Part shown: positions 8,194 to 17,952 of the stretch, in pieces
Layout: each line of letters starts with the position of its first letter
How positions within the stretch are numbered: position 1 is the stretch's first letter
Assembly: GCA_026985075.1 (NCBI GenBank)
Contig: JALSQX010000105.1
Location: forward strand, 1 to 64,000
Source: Blastocatellia bacterium
GTDB taxonomy: Bacteria > Acidobacteriota > Blastocatellia > HR10 > J050
Reading direction: 5' to 3'
DNA: 64,000 nt
The notes under the pieces: generated by a model
The model's database searches: none
What the model was told of the DNA's origin: nothing
The model's input: the letters and a program-made list of their open reading frames with translations, nothing else
Program-made: the position numbers and the translations under genes

Positions 8194-10215
8194 ATGCCTT
8201 CCCTTCGATGGTACATGAAGCGGCTCTCGCTCATGCCGCCGGCCGAAGTTTTCTATCGAGCGCAGATCACGGCTCGTCAGTGGCTCGGCTGGCCTCGGCG
8301 TCGCTTTGATGGTCACCAGCCACCCCTTCAAAAGTTTCTCCGCGTCGAGGGCCAGAGCGTTCACCGACGAGTGACCGGCCGACGGGGAGTGAGGTTCTTC
8401 GCGCTGACTTCCAGGACACCCATCCCAGAAGCGATTTCCCAGGACGAAGCCCTGGCCGTGGCCGATGACCTGTTGGCTCACCGATTCACGTTTTTCGACT
8501 TGGAGCGCGAGCCCTTTGGGGATGTCATTCAATGGAATTACAACTACAAGGACCACAAGATCTGTCCGCTCCTGTACGCGCCGAGAATCGATTATCGTGA
8601 TGAGCGACTGGTTGGCGACGTCAAGTATGTGTGGGAACTCAATCGGCATCAGCACCTGGTGCCTCTGGCCAAGGCCTACGTCCTCACCGGCGATGAGCGA
8701 TATGCGCGAGAAGTGGTCCACCAAATTCTGGGATGGATTCAACAGTGCCCGTATATGATGGGCATTAACTGGACGACGCCCGAACAGGCGGCGTTGCGGA
8801 TCATCAGTTGGATCTGGGCCTTCGAATGGATCAAATCGGCAGCCTGCGTGACTGAGACATTCGTGGAGCAATTTCTCCACAGCCTCTATCAGCATGTTGC
8901 ATTCATCACTCAGCATTATTCTCGATTCTCGTCGGCCAATAATCACTTGATTTGCGAGGCGACGGGCGTGTTCGTAGCCACGGTGTATTTCCCCGAGTTG
9001 AAGAATGCCGACCGGTGGCGCGCCACCAGTCAACGCATTCTCATCGAGGAAGCATTGAGACAGAATCACGACGATGGCGTGAATCGGGAACAGGCGATGG
9101 CTTATCACTGCCTGGTGTTGGAGTACTTGCTCTTGGCCGGACTGCTCGGCGAACACAATGGCTTTCGATTTCCCACGGCCTACTGGCGACGAGTGGAGAA
9201 GATGATGGAGGTCATCGCGGCGTTCATGGATTGTCGTGGACAACTCCCCCATTTCGGCGATGACGATAATGGCGCTGTCATCGTGTTGGGCAAACCACCA
9301 CAGAGCCGCGCGCGCTCTATCCTGGCTACGGGAGCCGTCCTGTTCGGACGAGACGATTTCCGGGCTTTGGCCCCCGAGTTCGACGAGCGGACATTCTGGT
9401 TGCTCGGTACTTCGACCATAGGGGATGGGTCGACTTCAACGTCAGCCCATTGTTCATCTTCCCGAGCCTTTCCCAGCGGATATTACGTCATGCGCTCGGG
9501 AACGACGGCCGATGATGAGATCGTCGCCATCTTCGATTGCGCGCCACTCGGATATGCCCCGTTAGCGGCGCACGGGCATGCCGACGCGCTGAGCTTCGTC
9601 CTCACCGTGGCCGGACGGGAGATTCTCATCGATCCGGGCACATATGCCTATCACAGTCGCCAGCGCTGGAGGACCTATTTTCGCAGCACATCGGCTCATA
9701 ATACGATTCGCATCGACGAGCAGGATCAATCCGTCATGGTCGGCAATTTCATGTGGTCACATAAAGCCGAGGCTATCCCGGAGGTGTGGGAATCATCACC
9801 TCACTATGATCGGGTCAGTGGATATCACACCGGGTATCTTCGACTGAGCGACCCCGTTCGGCATCGACGAGAGATCCTCTTCGACAAGGACCGTCGCTGC
9901 TTTCACGTCGTGGACACGATCGAGGCCGAAGGCGAGCATCTCATCGAGCAGTTCTTTCACTTCGCCGAATCCTGTCGACTGCGCCGGGAGGATCGCGAGT
10001 GGATCGTCGAGAACGACGGCGTAGAGGTCAGATTTCGCCTGGATGACCGGTTGGACGTGACGCTCGTCCATGGCCGCGAAGATCCACCGCTCGGCTGGCG
10101 CTCGAAACGACTGGGCCACAAACAGCCCAGTCCCACGTTGCTCGGTCGGTTGAAAGGCGTCGGATCTTATCGACTGAGAACCACCATTTGGATTGAAAAG
10201 TTACCCCTCGCCTAG
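8194..10215 (+). CDS. Heparinase II/III-alginate lyase family polysaccharide lyase
   Basis: This 673-residue protein has an all-alpha toroid N-terminal domain (about residues 80-340, with NWTTPEQAALRIISWIWAF and ANNHLICEATG) and a beta-sheet C-terminal heparinase II/III domain (about 430-640, with HGHADALSF, DPGTYAYHS and STSAHNTIRI). Family members cleave uronic-acid glycosidic bonds by beta-elimination. In EPS clusters this type often follows an asparagine-synthase gene and probably trims or edits the uronate polymer. No signal peptide is evident: the N-terminus reads MPSLRWYMKRLSLMPPAEV. That is odd for a lyase acting outside the cytoplasm. It begins 42 bases after the amidotransferase gene. 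Confidence 0.87.
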   Translation: MPSLRWYMKRLSLMPPAEVFYRAQITARQWLGWPRRRFDGHQPPLQKFLRVEGQSVHRRVTGRRGVRFFALTSRTPIPEAISQDEALAVADDLLAHRFTFFDLEREPFGDVIQWNYNYKDHKICPLLYAPRIDYRDERLVGDVKYVWELNRHQHLVPLAKAYVLTGDERYAREVVHQILGWIQQCPYMMGINWTTPEQAALRIISWIWAFEWIKSAACVTETFVEQFLHSLYQHVAFITQHYSRFSSANNHLICEATGVFVATVYFPELKNADRWRATSQRILIEEALRQNHDDGVNREQAMAYHCLVLEYLLLAGLLGEHNGFRFPTAYWRRVEKMMEVIAAFMDCRGQLPHFGDDDNGAVIVLGKPPQSRARSILATGAVLFGRDDFRALAPEFDERTFWLLGTSTIGDGSTSTSAHCSSSRAFPSGYYVMRSGTTADDEIVAIFDCAPLGYAPLAAHGHADALSFVLTVAGREILIDPGTYAYHSRQRWRTYFRSTSAHNTIRIDEQDQSVMVGNFMWSHKAEAIPEVWESSPHYDRVSGYHTGYLRLSDPVRHRREILFDKDRRCFHVVDTIEAEGEHLIEQFFHFAESCRLRREDREWIVENDGVEVRFRLDDRLDVTLVHGREDPPLGWRSKRLGHKQPSPTLLGRLKGVGSYRLRTTIWIEKLPLA

Positions 10216-10242
10216 TCGAGGCGGATTTCCGGAGGAGGAGAT

Positions 10243-11559
10243 ATGAACATCAGCGTGTTCGGATTGGGTTATGTTGGATGTGTCACGGCCGCTTGTTTGG
10301 CCAATGATGGCCATCGCGTCATCGGCGTTGATGTCAACGAAACCAAAGTGCATATGGTCCGGGAAGGCCAGTCGCCCATCGTCGAACGCGGTCTGTCGGA
10401 ACTGATTCGAAACAACGTGGAGAAGGGGCGGCTCTCGGCGACGACCGATGCGCTGGAGGCCGTTGCGGCGAGCGAACTCTCACTCGTTTGCGTGGGGACG
10501 CCGAGCAATGGGAATGGGAGCTTGGATCTCAAATACCTGCGCGACGTCACGCGACAGATCGGAGAAGCGCTCATCCACAAGCCGGCCTTTCACACCATTG
10601 TCGTACGGAGCACCATGCTTCCCGGTACGACGCACCAGGAGATCATCCCCTTACTGGAGCGGATTTCGGGGAAACCATTCGGTGAAGGATTCGGCCTCTG
10701 TGTCAATCCCGAATTCTTACGCGAGGGTTCGGCCATTGAGGATTTTTATCATCCTCCCAAGATCGTGGTCGGGGCCGACCATCCCGAAATCGCTGAACAC
10801 GTTATGGAGCTTTATTCGAACATTGACGCTCTTCGGTTCATCACCGATGTCGCCGTAGCCGAGATGGTCAAATATGTGGATAACGCTTTCCACGCTCTGA
10901 AGGTCACGTTCGCCAATGAGATCGGCACGCTGTGCCAGCGATTGGGAATCGATAGTCATGAGGTGATGAAGATCTTCTGTAGCGATACCAAGCTCAATCT
11001 CTCGCCCGCCTATCTGAAGCCGGGATTCGCCTTTGGTGGCGCCTGCCTGCCCAAAGATGTGCGGGCTCTGGTTCATCGCGCCCGCCTGCTCGACCTCCAA
11101 TTGCCCGTGCTGGAGGCCATCATACCCAGCAATGAGCGACACATTCGCCGGGCTGTGGAACTCATCATGGCGACGGGGCGCAAGCGCATTGGGTTCCTGG
11201 GACTCAGCTTCAAGGCGGGAACGGACGATCTTCGCAATAGCCCGATTGTAGACGTCATCGAAACGTTGCTGGGCAAGGGGTATCATCTCAAGATCTTTGA
11301 CGAAAATGTTTCGTTGGCTCGGCTGTGCGGAGCCAATCGTGAGTTCATCGAGCGAGAGATTCCTCACATCTCGTCTCTCATGTGCGAGAGCATTGATGAG
11401 GTCATCGAGGCCTCCGATGTCCTGGTCATCGGAACGACATCACCGCTCTATGCTCGGGCTCTCCGGGGTATCAACGGTCGGCACATCGTCATTGATCTGG
11501 TGCGTCTCATCAACCCTGATCTCAGGAGGGAGAACAGGTACTATGGCATCTGCTGGTAA
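10243..11559 (+). CDS. Nucleotide-sugar dehydrogenase, GDP-mannose 6-dehydrogenase (AlgD) type
   Basis: This 438-residue enzyme has an N-terminal Rossmann NAD site (FGLGYVG at 6-12), a central dimerisation helix region and a C-terminal UDP/GDP-binding domain. The catalytic thiol is Cys268 in GFAFGGACLPKD. GLSFKAGTDDLRNSPIVD and the C-terminal end GICW recall AlgD-type rather than Ugd-type enzymes. The family oxidises C6 of a nucleotide sugar to a uronic acid with two NAD+, so this gene would supply GDP-mannuronate or a similar donor for the polymer. GGAGGAG lies just upstream of the ATG. The gene overlaps the start of the next glycosyltransferase by 17 bases. The substrate (GDP-Man or UDP-Glc) is not proven. 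Confidence 0.88.
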   Translation: MNISVFGLGYVGCVTAACLANDGHRVIGVDVNETKVHMVREGQSPIVERGLSELIRNNVEKGRLSATTDALEAVAASELSLVCVGTPSNGNGSLDLKYLRDVTRQIGEALIHKPAFHTIVVRSTMLPGTTHQEIIPLLERISGKPFGEGFGLCVNPEFLREGSAIEDFYHPPKIVVGADHPEIAEHVMELYSNIDALRFITDVAVAEMVKYVDNAFHALKVTFANEIGTLCQRLGIDSHEVMKIFCSDTKLNLSPAYLKPGFAFGGACLPKDVRALVHRARLLDLQLPVLEAIIPSNERHIRRAVELIMATGRKRIGFLGLSFKAGTDDLRNSPIVDVIETLLGKGYHLKIFDENVSLARLCGANREFIEREIPHISSLMCESIDEVIEASDVLVIGTTSPLYARALRGINGRHIVIDLVRLINPDLRRENRYYGICW

Positions 11560-12814
11560 GGTTCTCATCATCGTTCATGATATCCCCGTTCCCTTTGATC
11601 GGCGAGTCTGGCGTGAGGCCAATGCCCTGAAACGGGCCGGGTGGCAAGTGAGTATTATTTGTCCGCGCGGCGATGCGACGGCCAACTACGGTCGTCGATT
11701 CGGTCGCTATGATTGTCTGAATGGCATTCATATCTATCGATACTGGGCACCAACCAATGCCAGGGGATTGCTGGGATATATGGTCGAATTCGCCTATTGC
11801 TGGTTGAGGACGTTCCTGCTCTCTTTGAAAATCTGGTGGAAACATGGATTCGATGTCATTCAAGCTTGCAATCCACCAGATACCTACTGGCTGTTGGCGC
11901 GATTCTACAAGCTGTTCGACAAGAAGTTCATCTTCGATCATCACGACTTATGTCCCGAACTCTATCTGGCCAAGTATCCCGGGAAGACGCCGGGACGAAT
12001 ATACAAACTCCTCTTGTGGCTGGAGCGCATGACGTTTCGTACAGCCGATGTGGTGATCGCCACCAACGAGTCATATCGCCATATCGCCCTCACTCGCGGG
12101 GGATGTCGTCCCGACCGGGTGTTTGTGGTTCGGAATGGGCCGAGCGGCGATCGATTGAAGCTCATGCCACCGGAACCGGCGCTGAAAGAAGGACGACGAC
12201 ATTTGATCTGTTATTTGGGAACGCTCTGTAATCAGGATGGCATCGATTACCTCCTGCGCTCGTTGAAGGTTCTGGTCGAAGAGTGCGGTTACCGCGATTT
12301 CCTCTGTGTGATCATCGGCGGCGGCCCCGAACTGGAGTCATTGAAGATCCTCAGTCACGCATTGGGGTTGCGAGATTATGTTCGGTTCACCGGTCGCCTC
12401 TCCGATCGCGATGTCTGCCGGTATCTTTCCAATTGCGATGTCTGCGTTGATCCTCTACCGCGGAATTCATTCTCCGATAAATCGACGATGAACAAGATCG
12501 GCGAGTATATGGCTTTCGGCAAGCCGGTGGTGGCCTTCGATTTGACGGAGACGCGTCGCACGGCCGAGCAGGCCGCCGTCTATGCGCGGCCTAATGATGA
12601 GCGCGATTTCGCCCATCAGTTGTTGACGCTATTACATGATGAGCCTCGGCGGTGGCGGTTAGGGCGTATCGCCCGGGAGCGGGTGAGGACGCAGTTGGCT
12701 TGGGATCACTCTGTCCCTCATTTACTACGAGCTTATCAGACCGTTCGCCAAGATGAGCGCCAATCACCAGTTGAGCCTGTTCGGGTTCCATTCCATACGG
12801 CGAAGTCGACATGA
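11543..12814 (+). CDS. Glycosyltransferase family 4 (WbuB-like)
   Basis: I place the start at 11543, where CTCAGGAGGGAGAAC precedes ATG and the protein reads MASAGKVLIIVHDIPVPFDR; a spurious upstream extension overlaps the dehydrogenase gene. The 423-residue product shows HDIPVPFDRRVWREANAL, FDHHDLCPELY and, near the C-terminus, DKSTMNKIGEYMAFGKPVV, a pattern common to WbuB/WcaI-like GT4 enzymes. It overlaps the dehydrogenase stop by 17 bases, so it is translationally coupled and may use the sugar that enzyme makes. Its own end overlaps the open frame of the sensor kinase. Confidence 0.86.
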   Translation: MASAGKVLIIVHDIPVPFDRRVWREANALKRAGWQVSIICPRGDATANYGRRFGRYDCLNGIHIYRYWAPTNARGLLGYMVEFAYCWLRTFLLSLKIWWKHGFDVIQACNPPDTYWLLARFYKLFDKKFIFDHHDLCPELYLAKYPGKTPGRIYKLLLWLERMTFRTADVVIATNESYRHIALTRGGCRPDRVFVVRNGPSGDRLKLMPPEPALKEGRRHLICYLGTLCNQDGIDYLLRSLKVLVEECGYRDFLCVIIGGGPELESLKILSHALGLRDYVRFTGRLSDRDVCRYLSNCDVCVDPLPRNSFSDKSTMNKIGEYMAFGKPVVAFDLTETRRTAEQAAVYARPNDERDFAHQLLTLLHDEPRRWRLGRIARERVRTQLAWDHSVPHLLRAYQTVRQDERQSPVEPVRVPFHTAKST

Positions 12815-12864
12815 GGCCATTCTCCATGCGGTGTCCTCAAATTTTGCTTCAGAAGGAGCCTTCT

Positions 12865-15072
12865 ATGACCTACTCACCGGAAATGCATGCGGGGAACGGA
12901 TTGTCTCCTCAGGATCGGGAGAAGATGGCCTGGGTGGAGACGCTCGCCCATCTCTCACGTCGCCTGGGCCTAGCCACTGATCTGACGGAGATTTTTCAGA
13001 TGGCCACCACTCTGATCGCCGAAGCGTTTCAGGTCGAAAAGTGTGCCGTGTTCCTCTATGAGGAGACGCACCAGGAGCTGGTGGGGCAGGCACCAGCGTT
13101 TGGCATTGATCAGGCCACCATCGAGCAGATCCGGTGTTCGCTGAAAGAGGGATCGCCGGGTCGGCTCATCTGGGATCGGGAGAAGCCATTGATCATTGCC
13201 GATTCGACCACCGATCCCCGGCTGGCGAGCTGGCGGGCTCTCAGTCAATCGCTTCGGCTCCGATCGGTCTTGATTTGTCCTCTGTGGGTGGAGCACTGGC
13301 ATGTGGGCATTGTGGTATTGGCCAATAAGCGGTCAGGCCGCCCATTCAGTGAAACCGAAGCGACGCTGTTACGCGCCCTGGCCGATCAGGTGACTATTGC
13401 ATTAGTCAATGTTCGAACCCGGCATGCGCAGGCGCGCGAAGCCAGGCGCGGCCACACCCTCGCCCAGATGGCCAGCCTTCTGCATGCCACCCTTGATCCT
13501 CGAGACGTCGTCAGAGCGGCAGCGAGCCTGGTGTTAATGGCGGCGGATGCCGATCGTTGTCACGTCTTCGTGCGGCCCCGTACGGAAGGTTCTCCGCTTC
13601 CCGTCCTCTCGGCGAGTCGCGGTGGGGAAGAGGGGAAGGTTCAAACGTCCGAGAGCGTCCCCAGTGAAGTCATCCGGTGGTTCAAAACACACTGGGAATC
13701 GCTGGCTTCCGATCGATCGACGATCATTGAAGAAGCCCTTCTCAGTCCCCTCATCCCATCCAGTTGGATCACCAATTTTCACCTCCAGACCATGGCCATC
13801 GTTCCCATGTCAGCGCGAGACGAGGTGTGGGGCTACATGCTCATTGAGTACTGTCGGACAGCGCGCCATTTGGACGAAGGGGAGATTCGCTTCATCGAGG
13901 GCATCGCTCGCCAGAGTGGACTGGCGTTCCGAAATGCTCATCTGTATCGAGAAGTGCTTGATGAACTCAATCCCCTGCGCCAATCCCTGGAGCGATATGC
14001 GCCTCTGATCGAAGGGGCGAAGGTCGCTTTCTTGATCGTACAAGACGGGCGATACGGGTATACCGGTGGGGCAGTGACCGAGCTCTTAGGTTACACGTCT
14101 GAGGAATTATCCGAGATGTACTTGCCGGATGTTTTCGCTCCGCCCTCCCAAACGCTGGTCATCGAGAGCTACGAGCAGATTCTCGAAGGAGGCATCATTC
14201 CCAGTTTCGAAGCGCAGATCGTGCGAAAAGATGGTCAAGAAGTGACTGTGAGCCTCAGTGGTTCGCTCATCGAGTTTGAGGGACAGCCGGCAGTCCAGTT
14301 CGTGGCGTGCGACACGACCGAGCAGTCTCAAGAGCGGGAACGACGATTACTGGCCAGCAAACTGGAGGCAGTGACTCGTCTCATCGGCAACCTCGTCGGC
14401 GAGGCGAGGAACGCGCTCACGCCAGTCGTCGGGTTCACCGAATTGACTCTGGAATTACCCGACATCAGCCCCGAAGTCAGGAGCAACCTGGAGGTCATCG
14501 CTCAAGGAGCTGAGCGAGCCAAAAAGACATTCGACACGCTGGCCACCTGGGCCCAGATTCAACCGCCGGAGAAATCGCTCGTCAATGTCAATCATTTCAT
14601 TCAGCATATTCTCTCTCTGAAGCAGTACGAGTTGCAGTCTCATCATATTGAGGTCGCGTGCGATTTTCAGAAGGACCTCCCTGAGACGAGTCTCGATGCT
14701 CAGCAACTGCAAGTCGCCCTGCTCGCCATCATCGACAATGCTCGAGATGCGTTGCTGCAGATTCCTCAGGAGCGGCGCCTGATCGTTCGAACCAAACAGC
14801 AGCAGCGTGGGTTCTGGAAGCTGAGTGAGATGATCGAAATCCACATCGAGGATAATGGACCAGGTATCGCGCGAGAGAATCTCTCCCGCGTATTCGATCC
14901 CTTCTTTTCCACGAAACCACCGACACAAGCTCTGGGATTGGGTCTCTGGATCGCCTATCAGATTGTTAAAAACCACAATGGTGACCTCACTGTCCGAAGT
15001 CGCGAGGGCGAAGGAACGACGTTCATCATCGCCCTCCCCATCCTGCGCGATGAAGAGTCTCTGGAGCCATAA
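12865..15072 (+). CDS. GAF-GAF-PAS sensor histidine kinase with degenerate H-box
   Basis: The start at 12865 follows AGAAGGAG; the frame is open from 12811. The 735-residue protein has GAF domains at about 35-185 and 200-360, a PAS domain at about 375-490, a dimerisation helix region at 500-570 and an HATPase domain at 600-728. The N-box (IIDNARDAL, Asn625), G1 (DNGPGI, 663-668) and G2 (GLGLW, 691-695) are intact. The expected phosphoacceptor His is absent: the H-box reads VGEARNALTPVVGFTEL with Gly512 (codon 14398-14400) at the His position. There is no transmembrane segment, so it is a soluble sensor. It recalls the PrsK kinases of PEP-CTERM clusters, but no response regulator lies beside it. 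Confidence 0.85.
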   Translation: MTYSPEMHAGNGLSPQDREKMAWVETLAHLSRRLGLATDLTEIFQMATTLIAEAFQVEKCAVFLYEETHQELVGQAPAFGIDQATIEQIRCSLKEGSPGRLIWDREKPLIIADSTTDPRLASWRALSQSLRLRSVLICPLWVEHWHVGIVVLANKRSGRPFSETEATLLRALADQVTIALVNVRTRHAQAREARRGHTLAQMASLLHATLDPRDVVRAAASLVLMAADADRCHVFVRPRTEGSPLPVLSASRGGEEGKVQTSESVPSEVIRWFKTHWESLASDRSTIIEEALLSPLIPSSWITNFHLQTMAIVPMSARDEVWGYMLIEYCRTARHLDEGEIRFIEGIARQSGLAFRNAHLYREVLDELNPLRQSLERYAPLIEGAKVAFLIVQDGRYGYTGGAVTELLGYTSEELSEMYLPDVFAPPSQTLVIESYEQILEGGIIPSFEAQIVRKDGQEVTVSLSGSLIEFEGQPAVQFVACDTTEQSQERERRLLASKLEAVTRLIGNLVGEARNALTPVVGFTELTLELPDISPEVRSNLEVIAQGAERAKKTFDTLATWAQIQPPEKSLVNVNHFIQHILSLKQYELQSHHIEVACDFQKDLPETSLDAQQLQVALLAIIDNARDALLQIPQERRLIVRTKQQQRGFWKLSEMIEIHIEDNGPGIARENLSRVFDPFFSTKPPTQALGLGLWIAYQIVKNHNGDLTVRSREGEGTTFIIALPILRDEESLEP

Positions 15073-15159
15073 GTGGGGGCGAATCCAGGGCGATGTTCAG
15101 TGAAGGTCGCATCAGGATTCTTCACCAACAAAGATTAACGACAAGGAGGAGAGCTAACC

Positions 15160-16710
15160 ATGAGTCAGTTGATTCAAGCGGCTGATGTCCTGGGATATCG
15201 AGCGCGCACCATGGAGCGGCATCGTTCGCTCGTCCCGCTCCTGGTGGCTGGATTGATTCTCTTCGATGGAATCATCGCCATCAGCAGTTTCATTCTCGCG
15301 TACTGGGTCCATCTCGGTCCACCGCTGTTCATCTGGGGGGAAGGGCATTGGCTCCCGGTCGGCATCGCTCCCGATTTCCGACCGGTATGGATTCTCCTCG
15401 GCTTCGTCCCATTCGTCCGCATGGGCACACTATGGTATTGCCGGCTCTATCGCGTTCAGGGCGAATTCGCCTTCAGTCAGGATCTGGCTCGCATTGTGAA
15501 GGCGGTTTCTCTGGGTTCGGCGATCATGATCCTCATTGCCTTCATGTATCGAGGCGGCTTCGAATTCCGCCACCACTCTTATTCCCGCATGATGTTCATC
15601 CTGGATTGGGTATTCGCCCTGCACGGGACATTGGCCGTGCGGCTGGCGGTTCGCTCGATCCAGATTGCCGCTCGAAAGCGAGGGAAGAACATCATCCCCG
15701 CGGTCGTCATAGGCGAAGGACAGTTGGCCGAACTCTGCCTGCGAGAGATCGTAGGGAATCATCGGCTGGGCTACGAATTGGTCGGTGTGCTCGCCAGTTC
15801 TCCTCGGTCGGAGCATCCTACGAACTCTCGACTTCCGATCATCGGCACCATTGAGGACCTCCCTGCGCTCATCCGCCAGTATGGAATTCGAGAGGTATTG
15901 ATCGCTGATGATCGACTCGATCAACAGGTGCTGTTCGAGACGATCATGAAATGCGGGCGAACCCATCCCGTCCACTATCACGTCATCCCGAACCTGTTGA
16001 ATTGCTTGCCCCAGAAGACAGAGATCGATCAGATGGGCATCCTGCCGATGGTCAAACTGTTTGAGGAACCTCTGCGCGGCCTGAATCGGTACGTGAAACG
16101 GGCTATAGATGTGATTGGAGCCAGTCTCCTGCTGCTTGTGACCAGCCCCCTATGGTTGATTCTGGCCATCCTCATCAAATGGGAGTCGCCCGGTCCCGTC
16201 TTTTACAAGCAGGAGCGCGTGGGTATGGACGGACACGTGTTCCTCATGTACAAGTTTCGATCTATGCGTCCGGATGTCGATGATCGGCCTCACCGGGAGA
16301 TCATGAAAAAACTGATCCGTGGTGAGCGCATCAACAACGGAACGCCCGACAAGCCCATTTATGGCAAGGTGAAGGATGATGATCGCATCACCCGGGTGGG
16401 GCGATGGATGCGGCGCTATAGCTTGGATGAATTGCCGCAGTTGCTCAATGTGCTGCGCGGTGAGATGAGTCTCGTCGGTCCCCGTCCTCCCATTCCATAT
16501 GAAGTCGAATGTTATCAACCGTGGCATCGAGCGCGATTCCACGTCAAGCCCGGTCTCACTGGGCTCTGGCAAGTGAGCGGGCGCAATCGGCTTCCATTTG
16601 ATGAGATGGTGCGGTTGGACATCTTCTATATCGAAAATTGGTCGCTGTGGATGGATCTGAAAATTATGTTGAAAACGCCGACGGTCATGTTCGCTGGGTG
16701 CACCGAATAA
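15160..16710 (+). CDS. Undecaprenyl-phosphate sugar phosphotransferase (WbaP/WcaJ-like priming transferase)
   Basis: This 516-residue polyprenyl glycosylphosphotransferase starts EPS synthesis by moving sugar-1-phosphate to undecaprenyl phosphate. It has four N-terminal membrane helices (to about 160), a CoA-binding-like Rossmann domain (about 170-300, with VVIGEGQLAELCLREI), a further helix near 315-335, and the catalytic bacterial sugar transferase domain. That domain contains FYKQERVGMDG, YKFRSMR, YSLDELPQLLNVLRGEMSL, GPRPP and KPGLTGLWQVSGR. AAGGAGGAGAG precedes the ATG. It follows the sensor kinase after 87 bases and commits the pathway, so it is a natural target for that kinase's output. 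The sugar specificity is unknown. Confidence 0.92.
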   Translation: MSQLIQAADVLGYRARTMERHRSLVPLLVAGLILFDGIIAISSFILAYWVHLGPPLFIWGEGHWLPVGIAPDFRPVWILLGFVPFVRMGTLWYCRLYRVQGEFAFSQDLARIVKAVSLGSAIMILIAFMYRGGFEFRHHSYSRMMFILDWVFALHGTLAVRLAVRSIQIAARKRGKNIIPAVVIGEGQLAELCLREIVGNHRLGYELVGVLASSPRSEHPTNSRLPIIGTIEDLPALIRQYGIREVLIADDRLDQQVLFETIMKCGRTHPVHYHVIPNLLNCLPQKTEIDQMGILPMVKLFEEPLRGLNRYVKRAIDVIGASLLLLVTSPLWLILAILIKWESPGPVFYKQERVGMDGHVFLMYKFRSMRPDVDDRPHREIMKKLIRGERINNGTPDKPIYGKVKDDDRITRVGRWMRRYSLDELPQLLNVLRGEMSLVGPRPPIPYEVECYQPWHRARFHVKPGLTGLWQVSGRNRLPFDEMVRLDIFYIENWSLWMDLKIMLKTPTVMFAGCTE

Positions 16711-16803
16711 TGGCATGGAGGATGAAGGGGTCGAGAGATCAGCAGAAAGAGGACCTGGGGTCCGTCTCGTTAATCCGAAGCTGATGAGGTGAGAGGATGC
16801 ATT

Positions 16804-17946
16804 ATGGGAACGTTCTCTAAAAGGTGGACTGCACGTCTGATGGGGAGTTTGGGCGTCGCTCGGTTGATGCGCCGCGCGAATCGCCATCGCCCGGCCGTGC
16901 TCATGTATCATGGTGTGGTGCGGGACGACGAGAAGTATGTCCCTCCATGGATGGTCACTGAGAGTCAATTCCGATGGCAAATGACATATCTCGCCTCCCA
17001 TCATCGGGTGCTCCCACTCTCTGAGGTGGTAACGTCCCTCCTGGAAGGACGCTCGCTCCCACCATACTCGGTCGCGCTCACCTTTGATGATGGGTTCCGC
17101 AATAACTACACCATCGCCTATCCGATCCTCAAGGAGTTCGGTTTTCCCGCCACCATTTTTCTGGTCACTGGTTATCTGGATACGGATCAGGCCCTCTGGC
17201 CGGATGTCCTCTTCCAACTGCTTCATCGGACGGAGGTTGAATATCTGGATCTGTCCGATCTCGGAGATGGGAGGCATGGGCTTCGGACGCCTCGTGACCG
17301 CTGGATCGTTTTTTCGGAGATGATCGAATACCTGAAGAATCTCCCCGTTGGAGAGAAGAACTGGCGGTTGAGAGAACTCGCTCGGCGACTTCGGATCGAT
17401 CTGGAGACCATTGTGCGCAATGAGCACGACGCTTGTGCGCTGTTGCGATGGAGCGAAGTCCGGGCGATGGCCGCCGAAGGGTTGATTTCGTTTGGCGTTC
17501 ATACGGATACTCACGAGATCCTGACGCGCCTTTCCCTTGACGAAGCGCGGCGACAAATCGTGATATCAAAGCAGAAGCTGGAGTGCCAGCTCGGAGAGCC
17601 GGTTCGATTCTTCGCCTATCCGAATGGGAGACCGGGAGATTTTAACGAAGCGATCAAGCAGGAGGTGAAGAAGCAGGGGTTCACCTGTGCGTTCGCCTCC
17701 ACCGGAGGATTGATTGGCTATCCATTTGATCCTTTTGCGCTCGAGCGATTGGGGATCAGCCGGGATATGAGTCGGTCATACTTTAAATTCAAGTTGTCGG
17801 GTGGGGTGGCCTGGTTCGATAAGCGGTTGAGAAGGAGAGGAGGCGTTAGGGATGAGGGCGAATCTTTCGCTCGAGGGACATCGCGCGGGCGCTGGGAGTT
17901 GGAAACCGAGCCCGTCAAAGTGGCCCTGCCAGAGATGGGGGATTGA
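16804..17946 (+). CDS. Polysaccharide deacetylase (CE4/NodB-like)
   Basis: The start at 16804 is preferred because GAGGTGAGAGG lies upstream; a GTG at 16789 is in frame. The 380-residue product holds a NodB homology domain. Motif 1 is ALTFDDGFRNN with the Asp-Asp metal/catalytic pair. Motif 2 is GVHTDTHEIL with the metal-binding HxxxH, followed by FAYPNGRPGDF. The family removes acetyl groups from N-acetylated sugars in polymers. The architecture resembles the deacetylases of XrtA-type EPS clusters. The first 30 residues are basic without a clear signal peptide. It lies seven bases before the first acyltransferase gene, so the three last genes probably form one unit. Confidence 0.87.
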   Translation: MGTFSKRWTARLMGSLGVARLMRRANRHRPAVLMYHGVVRDDEKYVPPWMVTESQFRWQMTYLASHHRVLPLSEVVTSLLEGRSLPPYSVALTFDDGFRNNYTIAYPILKEFGFPATIFLVTGYLDTDQALWPDVLFQLLHRTEVEYLDLSDLGDGRHGLRTPRDRWIVFSEMIEYLKNLPVGEKNWRLRELARRLRIDLETIVRNEHDACALLRWSEVRAMAAEGLISFGVHTDTHEILTRLSLDEARRQIVISKQKLECQLGEPVRFFAYPNGRPGDFNEAIKQEVKKQGFTCAFASTGGLIGYPFDPFALERLGISRDMSRSYFKFKLSGGVAWFDKRLRRRGGVRDEGESFARGTSRGRWELETEPVKVALPEMGD

Positions 17947-17952
17947 GACAGC

